This document shows positions 1-9,400 of a DNA stretch of 64,000 bases, piece by piece. This DNA is from Symsagittifera roscoffensis (taxonomy: Eukaryota > Xenacoelomorpha > Acoela > Convolutidae), in NCBI RefSeq assembly GCF_963678635.1, contig NC_087064.1:77513620-77577619 (forward strand). Reading direction: 5' to 3'. Both the position numbers and the translations under genes were made by a program. The notes beneath the pieces are model-generated. The model was given only the letters and a program-made list of their open reading frames with translations. It did no database searches and had not been told where the DNA came from. How positions within the stretch are numbered: the first letter of the stretch is position 1; each line of letters opens with the position of its first letter.

Positions 1-1878
1 TCCCCAGGGTCTCTAGCGGTAAAACCGACATAGAAGGGGACCTACCTTTTCCAGTGAAAGCGTCTGTGCTGGTGTCGGTGCCTCCTCTCTGTATAGCAAA
101 CTCAAGAGGGAGGTTTGTTTGTCGTTAATGATGCCCGTTCTGGGGCAAAGATTTTCGGCGCGCGTAGAACCGAGTGAAACTCCATGCCCGGTTCAAGCGG
201 GCAGTTTTTATTTAGAGGGAGAACCGAGAAAAATTCCCGTTGCTTAGCGTTATGTGATAAGCTGCAGAGTTTTGGCAGCTTCTTCGGGATTCTGCCATAG
301 GCTATCGATGGTAAGTGATGTAGAGTGTACCCGCCAATTAAACAGATTAGAGGTGTGTGGTCCTGTCTAACAACTTGGGTAGACGTCAAGTATATTGTTA
401 TTCCATCTATGGGGGTAACTATTAAGGTGGGTTGAATACCCCGCTCTGAGTTGTGCTGGCGCATATCTGGTTTTCCGATCAAGTTTGTGTTCATTAGCTG
501 ATATTATTGGTGGAACTCTGCCAAGTAGCTCGATTGCTATGTTTCACTTGCTATTATTATTATCCCTTACACGCATTTACGGTCCCTCCCTCCTGGTTCT
601 CTTGTTTTTATCTTTTTAGAGGCCGGACGGGAAGGGCCGAGTGGAAAAAAGAGTAGTTACAAGAACAAAACGACCACAATATTGGTAGAAGTAGAAATAC
701 AATCAGTAAAGTAGAGACACAATCAGTAATGTGTTCATTTAACACAGAGGCTAGCTGAGTTTCGCAAACACTACCGAGAACACGACCAAGAAGCAGCTCT
801 ATCATGTGAAATAAGAAGAAATAAATCCCGAATTAGCAAAAAATCGGCTCGTGTCGGACTCGATTCTGCGACCTAGCAAAATTGAGTCTCACGCACTGAA
901 CACTCAGCCACGAATGCATGAAATCCCCAAAATGTAGCCACCAATAACGCAGCTACATATGCTAATAATTGCCAATTCAATGCAGCAAAGTAGCACCAAA
1001 TACAAAAAGACACAAATTTGCATGCAATAAATTGGAAAGCATGAAGCCAAATTCTGTATACATTATGCAGTTGAAAAATTTACGAGATACATTAAGTGGG
1101 AAAATTTCTGAAATCGAGCTTTTTATCATTGTACTGCTGTTTGAAACAAATAACTTTTATCGGTTCATTTGATGAATTAAAAATGCATCTACTTTCTTAA
1201 CTTTTTACTAATCAAATGTCAAAGTACATATGATATTATAATGCTACCGCAGCCTAAGGATTTTAAAGTTCCACCAAAAGCAGCACTTTTATTTGCGACT
1301 TAGGTTGGAAAAAAAGAAAGCTCGTACTAATGCACTTTGCTTCGCAAGTATAAAGATCGATTTGGCAATTCCATTAACAAAAAAGAAAAATTCCGAAGAG
1401 ATTTAGAATCCTCGATTACGATACACAATACCACTTAGTGCAGTATCATTCTGCACTTTCATTAGTTTTACTTAGTTTATTCAGGTTCACTGTTGAAAAA
1501 TCTTAACGAGAATTGTAGTTTATAGCGCTCGGAAATGAAACTTTTCACTTTTTCGGTAAAGCAGTTGCACAAAAGTTAATCTATCAAAACTTCTAAGGTG
1601 ATATCTTTAAAATTCAGCGAAAATTTTTTCGAAAGCAGCTACCGGATATCATTATTATGGCATGTCTTCTGTTGATGACCGAGACACACCGCCGACTTTT
1701 TGTACGGTCATCAAACTAGTCTTAAATCTATCTTCCCTCAACATTGACAGAAAAAATTCTCAATCGCACTTTAAATAGTTGTTAAATCAAATTAAGGCTA
1801 TCACTTTTTACTCGTCAGCCATTGAAAAAACTATCGGCCAAATGTCAAAACTAACTTTAGAAAGAGCGAATCACTTAC
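1..1878. other. AT-rich host DNA, probably intron of the TRAPPC2L-like gene
   Basis: No gene is supported here. The stretch begins with the GTAAGT donor of the TRAPPC2L-like exon on the minus strand (1878-1873), so at least its right part should be intron. I looked on the minus strand for the next exon of that family and did not find it, so the intron probably continues beyond position 1. Two short minus-strand open frames (about 494-102 and 805-608, the second with one hydrophobic segment) have no recognisable relatives and may be remnants of another mobile element. Confidence 0.5.
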
Positions 1879-2088
1879 GTTGAAATCCTGAATCGTCAGA
1901 AGATATCCCAGATATGTTTCTCGATTGGAAGCTTCGGTCGCACTGCGTGAGACAGCTACCATTCGCTCTTCAATGACATCCAAAGAGGAGTGAACTATGA
2001 AATGGAATTTTAAAGTGTTTTCGTTAGGAATTGTTCGCATGTAAAGAGGATAATTTTGCCTCGCCAAAACAGCCACACAAACGGCCAT
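1879..2088 (-). CDS. TRAPPC2L: TRAPPC2L-like TRAPP complex subunit, first coding exon (partial gene)
   Basis: This 70-codon exon starts MAVCVAVLARQNYPLYMRT and continues with a segment reading LKFHFIVHSSLDVIEER, the hallmark N-terminal half of TRAPPC2L, a small longin-fold subunit of the TRAPP tethering complex acting in ER-Golgi and Golgi traffic. Family members are about 140 residues, so roughly half is present. The reading frame ends at a consensus donor, AAC|GTAAGT (exon end at 1879), at the place where the family continues into its second half. The start codon at 2088 matches the family N-terminus exactly. The remaining exon or exons are not in the window. A giant retrotransposon begins 68 bp upstream of the ATG, so the promoter or 5' UTR is disrupted or displaced by about 22.8 kb. 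The sequence shows the exon; the identity rests on family recognition. Confidence 0.85.
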
Positions 2089-2092
2089 CTTT

Positions 2093-2105
2093 CTGAAAAA
2101 AATTT
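2093..2105 (-). promoter_or_regulatory. Splice-acceptor-like site just before the TRAPPC2L-like start codon
   Basis: On the minus strand a run of seven T is followed by CAG, then AAAG and the ATG at 2088. This is a strong 3' splice site with only four bases between the AG and the start codon. It could be the acceptor of a 5' UTR intron, in which case Element 1 lies in an intron, or a spliced-leader trans-splice acceptor, as in several invertebrate phyla. The sequence cannot separate these. Confidence 0.5.
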
Positions 2106-2444
2106 ATTACCATTCTTTCAGGAAAACAGTCTGTATATAGACAACCGCGTATTCATGTAACAGTCGCCTACTTTAGTCACATATGAGGCTTAAGAAAAAT
2201 AGGCCCTATAACCATTGGCTCAAGAGTCAGGGACACTATCTCTTGTGTTTTTCCGCCTCAAGAACGGTCGGAGCCAATTCGGTTCGCTTGCGACATGAGA
2301 CTGGAACCCATTACAGCTTAAAGGCCACTACCAAAATACCCCCCCACTCTAGAAATAAAAACGTCCCCATACTTAGGTCTCGGGATACCCAAAATACATG
2401 AACGCCGTTAAAAACCGGGTCGGAACAATCCGCTTAGTTACTTT

Positions 2445-2450
2445 TTATTG
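2445..2450 (-). terminator. AATAAA polyadenylation signal in the 3' LTR
   Basis: AATAAA followed by AAGTAACT in element orientation. The same signal occurs at the equivalent place in Element 2 (27438-27443 and 48757-48762) and in the Element 3 LTR. This fits an R-region polyadenylation site for the genomic RNA. Confidence 0.6.
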
Positions 2451-2462
2451 GACAGTGGAACT

Positions 2463-2485
2463 TTGATCCATTTCAGATGGATCAA
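2463..2485 (-). promoter_or_regulatory. LTR hairpin: 9-bp stem, 5-nt loop
   Basis: A perfect inverted repeat, TTGATCCAT / ATGGATCAA, flanks the loop CTGAA, 13 bp upstream of the AATAAA in element orientation. It is repeated at 24335-24357 and conserved in Element 2 (27402-27424, 48721-48743) and the Element 3 LTR, although much of the surrounding LTR differs between subfamilies. Conservation suggests an RNA structure near the R region; its role is inferred. Confidence 0.55.
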
Positions 2486-3042
2486 CCTAAAACTCGCCTT
2501 ATCTCAACATAATTATCATAAAATGCACTCGAGAAATTTAAATTGGAACTTACATATCGACGCACTTGAGTATGAGGAGTAAGTTAAAGATGAGCAGCTT
2601 GAGAATTAACTAATATAACTAAATAAGTTTTAAGGCCAATTAGTTTCAATAACAGAAGTAAGTTTTGTCTTTAGAATCAAAGTCTCTGAATGAACCCTTT
2701 GGACACTCGAGTTGTCCACTCTTCCATTCAGAGTCCACTCCTTTCCATTCGAATAATTGTTCTGTCTCAAGTCCGTATTCGATTCTCCTGTTTTCAGGAC
2801 AAGACAGCTCTACTCTCTTGATATTTCGTATCGAGAAATTGCGAATAGCAATTTCCTGCCTTTTTCTTGAGTAGTTTCCCGCTATTGTTAATTCGGGTGT
2901 TCTGATTTCTGACTTTTTCATTTTCAGTTGGTTCGAGAAAATTGAGCATGACATGCTCAATTCGAATTTTGCAAAATTAAAATTTCACTCCAAAATTGCG
3001 TATTTCTCAAGGTCAAACCCCCAGACATGACCGACTGGCACA

Positions 3043-3480
3043 TACTCCCCGGACTCGAGATCGATGTCCTCATCGTGTGTTGTCATCTGCCAATAAGTCC
3101 CAGAGAACCGAGTGTTGCTCAAGATACAGTGCCAGTGGTCATTTACAGAAGTTTGCATCGAACTTAAGCTTATCTACCTTGCAAAATTCACGACCATGTA
3201 AAATTTTCACACTATCGCTAAACAGCAACCAAAATCTGCACACACCTGCACCTGTGAATTTTCGCTTTTTAAGCTAGTAATTTAAAATTTCTTTTGTCCT
3301 ATTTCAGTCAGAGAATTGTCATGCATCAATTTGATTTATATACTAGATCTATCATATTAATAACAATATCTTATTCGTCTAAAATTTCTTTTCCGTGAAC
3401 CCAGATTTTATCCAAGTTCACGCTCAAGCCCCCTCCCTCTCAAGACTCAAGACTCTAGAATTTCCTTTCGAGCCACTGGC
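3043..3480 (-). other. Element 1 3' UTR with candidate polypurine tract
   Basis: Non-coding sequence between the ORF2 stop (3481) and the 3' LTR. Immediately before the LTR, in element orientation, lies GGGGAGTA (3050-3043), a short purine-rich stretch conserved in Element 2 (48138-48145) and a plausible plus-strand primer, though weaker than a typical polypurine tract. The rest is AT-rich and partly conserved with 47717-48145. Confidence 0.55.
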
Positions 3481-6400
3481 TCACCTCATGTTCTTCGCCT
3501 TCGAGGTACCTGATACCGGTGTTCTTGGCACTGTAATTTGTTCCAATAGTGCCTCTTCGTCATCGGAGCTAATCACAATTTCCTCCCAGGCCTTCAGCTG
3601 TTCATAGGCTCGCATCCACTCTCTCTGCTCTTGCAACCTTTTCAATTGACTTGGTAGGCCTTTCACCTTCGACTCCCGGTTCAAGCAGAAGGAGTTATGA
3701 AGACTCAAGCTCACATTCCTCGCCAGGTCCTCCTCCAGTATCGTTTCCCTCGCTCTAGAATTGTCTCTGGATATTCTGCCTACTCTTTTCCACCCCGCCG
3801 TGATTGCATTTCGATGGGTTAGCAGAGGTCTCTTAAAGGCATCTGGCCCTATTTCAGCTTGGAATTGTCGATATTCCTTCTGATGTTTCCTCATGTGGTC
3901 CTTCGTCACCGCATACAACCAGGATGTTAACGTCGCACGAAACCAAGGAAAGAATCTCAGGCGGCTCCATATGTGTCTGACTTGCACTGGTATGGCGAAT
4001 ACCTTGCATGCAGTCTCGAACAACTCCAGTCTCCTGCTGTAATCTATCGCATAAATCGATTCAGCTGTTGGCGCTCTCGATTCTCTGTACTTCGCTATAT
4101 TCTCCTCAATCCATCTCAGAGCCAGCATCGTGCTTACCACTAAGATGGTCACCTTTTGTCGATACTCCGGTAGTCCTAGCGACTTAATTTCTTCTACGTC
4201 CCAGATCAGACAGAGATTGGCGCGGTCCGGGTACCACACTGTCTGCGCCAGACAGTGGCATGGACAATCCCCATGCGTGAGGTCGATGCTTCTAAGGTTG
4301 CGTTCTCCCGAAGCTTCTAGGAGAGGCTCAAGTTCCATCATTTTCTCATGCACCACGTCGACTTCTTCCGAGCTTGAAGCACCTACTGCGGGTTTCCCCA
4401 CCACGTTCTGCTTCCCATGATCACTTGCATTTTCGCTCTCCAAGCCTAGAAGTTCTTCACCCCAGATTTCACTCAAGTCATCTCTTTGCTCCTTTGGTAC
4501 TGCTCCTCGGATCTTCCTCAATAGCTTGTGTGAGTGGTGTGACATCCGAGCCAGTCTCACGCACTTGGGCACTGAGAAGGCTTTGTCTATCATCACCCTC
4601 TGGCTGGACACCTCCACCATCGCCATGTGTAGTGGATAGTGGCTCCCACATAGGTTAGCCAACACTGATCCCACTAAGGATTTTGCATTTAGAGGTAATC
4701 CATAGGCTTCGCTCATGGGAAATCCCATCTCTGCCTCGAGTCCGATCTTCCAACTCTTGATGTGCTTCTGGTTCACTTGTAGCACTCCGGGCCATGATTC
4801 CACGCTTAACGCGGTCACCAGGTGATGTTCTGACTCTAGCCTCTCCAGTGACTGGAGACTGCACATTCTTGAGAAGAATCCCAAGGCTGTCGCTAGGTTC
4901 ACGGTGGTCCTCGCGTAACATTCAGCCACTATCTGTACCTCACTCTTCTCCCTTTCAGTGATATCTTCAAACCAGGTAGTGAGGTCCTCTTTCTGGAAAG
5001 ATTGTATCCTGACGCATAATCGTCCATCACAAATATGTTCGCCGTTACTGCATGTCGAATCAAGACAACTGCCCGGCTCCATCCTCCTCACCGGCTCTGT
5101 TCCACTTGTCACCTCACTTGATTCTTTCACCTGAGGCAAGATCAGTTTGTGTACTATGCTCAAGATCGCCAAGTCCTCATCCTCTGTCGGTGCCAATCTC
5201 ACTCGCTCAGTGACCTCCTCAATCATACTTGCATGGGGATGTGGACACCAGGAAGGTCTGAGTAATTTCCATACCACTCCCAGGTTCGTGATCAACGTGC
5301 CACTCCCATCACCCATTCTTAGCTCCACTCTTTTACTTGAGCGTGGCACACTTATCACTCCCGGCATCCCCTCAAGAACCAGACCCAGGCTAGGTCTCTC
5401 TCTCTCCACAACGTCTATCTCCACTATCTTCTCTGTCCAGAACTTCAACAGCTCCGCCACTTCATAATTTCTGTTGGCTCCTCCAGCTTCCAGGTCCAAG
5501 AAGGGGTTGTACGCCATTCCCATCACTCCAGAAACATATTGGTACTCTCCCTTTCTGTTGAGTTTCAAGTACTCCCCTGACGAAGCCAGGTTGCGGTGAA
5601 CGTCGTGCTCCTCTTCGAACTTCTTGTTGTAGAACCTCCGTATCTCATCCAACTTCCTATGGTTCTCCAGAGATTGCCTAGAACCATCCTCCCTCTCTAT
5701 CCCAGTGCTCTGATACACATTCAAGATGACTGTGGAGACTCTCCTTTCCAACGTCTTGCTTGCGACTGCTTTCTGATGACATGCTAGGATGGTACTGTCA
5801 GTCATCATCGACATCGTCCACCTCAAGAAACAGGTTGCATCCTTCCTCCTTGCCAGACTCAAGCCTGAGTTGTCCTTGGCAACGTGCTGCATCAACATTC
5901 GGTATATCTCTAGATTTTTTCCTCCCAGCTTCAACTTGTCGTATGAAGTCAGCGTTTCCAGCTCTATCCCCAACAGGCTCCACGCGAACATCAGTTGTCC
6001 TGCAGTCCTGATAAAGGGATTCGCCATCAGTGGTGGTGCCGATGAGGATGTCCTCATCGCCTCTTCAAAATGATCCTTCAATAAGTTCTGCCAGGATCTC
6101 TTCAGCTGGTTTGCCAACTCTATCTTGTTGACCTCAGCCTTCTGCTGGATGGCCCAGCTGTATCGTTTGCGAGCCACTCCACTGTTCAACTTCTTCAAAC
6201 AGCCTTCCATCTCCTTCAATGTCTCGAGAGCTATCCACCATGGTCGGGAGGTGTTTCTGGTTTTACTTTTCTCAAGTGGATCACTGGTCACTTGCTTCCC
6301 GACAGCTTGATGTTCACTTGAGACCCACTCTTTGCCAACATCTACTTCCCAGGTCTGCCCGCTCGTCGAACCTCGCTTCATTTTTATTCTTTGAGGTTTG

Positions 6401-9400
6401 AAATCCTCCTCCGTCACGGAACTAGTGGGATTCTCCATTTCTTTTTCTATGTCGAGCAGTTTCCTCGGTTCGTAGCTACTCTTGTAGGCTGCCGTTTTCC
6501 ATCGCGCCAGAACCATGGGAGCCGTCTCTCTCAAGTCTTTCTCCGAGACCGCGTCAGCTGAAGGACTGCCCATTCCCTCCACGTCTCTCTTCCTCTTGCG
6601 AGACCTCACGTCTTTGCTTGGGGGCGTCATTGGTATCATCACTGATTCAACTTCCTTTTCTCCAGCCAACTCTTGCCTCCCCCCTGCTCGAGCCTTAAGG
6701 ATATTAGTACTTTTAATCATATTACTAGTTCCTACCTTATCCCCCCTTGTACACTTAATTATTTTATTGTCAGTTTTCTGTTTCGGAGTAGAGCTGTCTT
6801 TACATTTGTCTTCTCTGGTCTTTCTTGACTTCCTCAACTCGACCATTTTGTTCAGTAGTTCCACTCTAGCTTTCTCTTCTAAACCCGTCCCCACCAGGAC
6901 AGGCTCACCAAACTTCACCACCGTGTCCCACAGTTCTTCTTTGAAATTATCCAACGTGGTGTCTTCATCCACTTCTCGACTGAATTCGCTCAAGAACTTT
7001 TGCCAAGCATCTCCATCCAGAGTGCCCAGGAAGGCGTCTCTGTTTCCCTCGAAGGTATTCTTCTCCCTCCTCTCCGTACTCAAGAAGATCATTCCCATGT
7101 TGGGATTCTCGCTTGTCAACGACATTTCCGGGTACTTGCGAGGGGACGAGGTCAAAGGTGGCGTGGGAGTATCTGCCCAGTTTTCTTCACTCAGGTCTTT
7201 CAACAATTCCTGCGCTGTGAATTCCACTTCCGTTGGCTTTTGCTCCGGTGTGTTTCCCACTTCCATATCCTCTCCTGCCTCACTGAGGGTTTCATCCATG
7301 CTTTCGTCTCCTGACTCTGCTTCCCTTCTCTCAAAGATCCTCTTGAATCGATCTGCCACGGTGCCACTCTTTTTATCCCCAGGGATGTCTACTGGAAGGG
7401 GTGATGGTGTCGCTGAACTCGTCGCCTCACCTTTTGTCAGTGCCACGTACAATGGACCTGCTGCATCTAACTTCTTTCCTTCTCTATTACGCTCCATCAG
7501 CTCAAGTCCGTAAGGTGCCCGGTACTTCCTTGTGGCAAATAGCATCGCGTCTGCTTTCAGTGCTACATGCCCTTCTTCCACTATCATCCTGCCGTCGTCC
7601 CATACCGGCCGCTGGTTCTCTAGGCCTGCCCGCTTAAGTACTCTCAAGGTATCTTGCACGTCGAATTTAGGGGGCATCGACCCTCTGATCTTCTTGGCTT
7701 GAGTCGTCCATGAGTTTATCTTCACATCGCTAGTATGGAAATAAATTGCTGCAGTATAGCCGATGAAGAGCGGATCCCAGCCGTCAGTAAACTCCTTCTG
7801 CCGTTCTTCAGTCGTGGTTCTCGCGTAGGAGGATGGGACAACCAGGGAACTGTTCATCCCTAGGGTCATTCTCCTCACTATGGGGAACTCGGGAATGCTC
7901 GTCGGTAGGGCTTCTCTCTCCAATATCGCTTCCAGCTCCTTTTTCACCAACTCGAAACTTTTTGTCCATGCAGGGATTCTCAAGATTTCTTGTCCATTGG
8001 CTGCCAAGGGATTCAAGTTCCAAAACTTGGGGTAAGTTTCGATGGGGCCCTCGCGCTTGCCTCCCATCCGGCACTGCATTTGTCCTCGGAAACTGTATAC
8101 GATCAACTCTGGATCCTTCACCTTTCCGAAGAGCACCGTGTTGCTCATTTGTGCCCTTAGCACCTCTTGCTGGCACCAGTTCAGTGTCGTTCCATCCAGT
8201 ACGCTTATGAGGCTCACGTGGGTCACGGAGTATCGATAAGCTGTCACCAAGGGATCTGGAAATGCGAACGTGACAGCCGGTCCATATATACAAGTCACGA
8301 CCTCCCCCAGCCCCCGGATAATCCCCATGGGATCCGATCTCATGGCCAGGCATAGATCCGTTAATAGGGGCATGCCTCCATTCACTTTTCTCCACTCCTC
8401 TCTGGTCTTCGGGCTCTTTCCTTCGCCAGTCAGGTGCCTGTTCTGCATCAGTAGATACTGCACGAGCAGCGTCCTTAGCCCGGCTGCACACTTGTACGAG
8501 TAGGTCTCAATACTCGAGTGTGTTCTTCCCATCGCCAGGGGCTCCCCATACCTCATCAATCGGTGAAATGACGCCAGTTCACCGTGGGTCAGGAGTACTA
8601 ACGTCAAGTATCCATCTATTCTGAGGGTGTCCACACCACGACTGAACATGTATGCGGGGCCCATTTTAAACAAGTATCTTGGGTAGACCAGGTACAGCGC
8701 CAGCAACAGGCTGATCGGCATATTCAACATCTCCTGTATAAACGCATCAAAGATCGTCTCCTTCGCACTGTACACCTCAGTCAGGAACTCTCTTCCCCAA
8801 CAAGGACTCAAGAACTCGAGAATCTCATGATCCCTCCTCGTCTTCAGCTCACCCCACGCGTGCTCTCTCCAAAATCCTCCAATCGTGACCTCATTGGCTG
8901 CCGTGACGAACCTGCCAACCGTCATCCCCTTTTCCTCAGCTTTTCCCAGTTGCTGCTCGAGAAACTCCCAGATCTGCTTCACCAGAGGCGGCGCATCCTC
9001 TCTTGGTTTCCTCGTGGCATTTTCCAACCTTGGGCTTAAGAAGGGCCATCTGCCTCCCTCTTGCGCCAACCGATTCCCCATCGACTCCAGTTGTTTTTCC
9101 GATGTGGCCACGTTCTGCCTTTCGTTGTTTGGCCCTCTAGATCTGCTGGTCGAGCTCGTAATGGTCAACTCCATGTCCCGAAACCACAGACTAGCCGTCA
9201 GGTGAATTATCACTGGGTGATCATCCCTAAGGATCGGGCTGAGCTTGAGTTGCCTGGCAAAGTTAGATATTTCCAGTAGGAGGACCTCGTCCAATACGAT
9301 GAGGATATCAGCCAACTCGTGAAAGCCTCTCAATGCATGGGAGACGTCCGCCCACGCTGCCGCGAGTTCTGACTTGCACAGCCTCAAGTTCGTCGGTTCC

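Larger units (their letters stand above)
2156..3042 (-). repeat. Element 1, 3' LTR
   Basis: 887-bp direct repeat of 24028-24914. In element orientation it runs from TGTGCCAGTC (3042) to GTTACA (2156). It carries a polyadenylation signal and a hairpin, annotated separately. It contains no transposon genes: a 104-codon open frame inside it (2960-2646) is absent from the LTRs of Elements 2 and 3. Confidence 0.95.

Noticed and set aside
102..494. 130-codon minus-strand open frame near the window start
   Set aside because: No recognisable family, no supporting splice or domain signals; left as unassigned.
608..805. Short minus-strand frame with one hydrophobic segment followed by a purine-rich tract, reminiscent of an envelope C-terminus
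   Set aside because: Only 65 codons, no flanking pol or LTR pair visible; too weak to call.
2646..2960. 104-codon open frame in the Element 1 LTR (also 24518-24832)
   Set aside because: Present twice only because the two LTRs are identical; the matching LTR region of Elements 2 and 3 has stops.
6515..7513. Long open frames antisense to ORF2 and gag-pol (for example 332 codons here; several of 200 codons opposite gag)
   Set aside because: Serine/leucine-rich shadows of the sense frame; they carry no domain.
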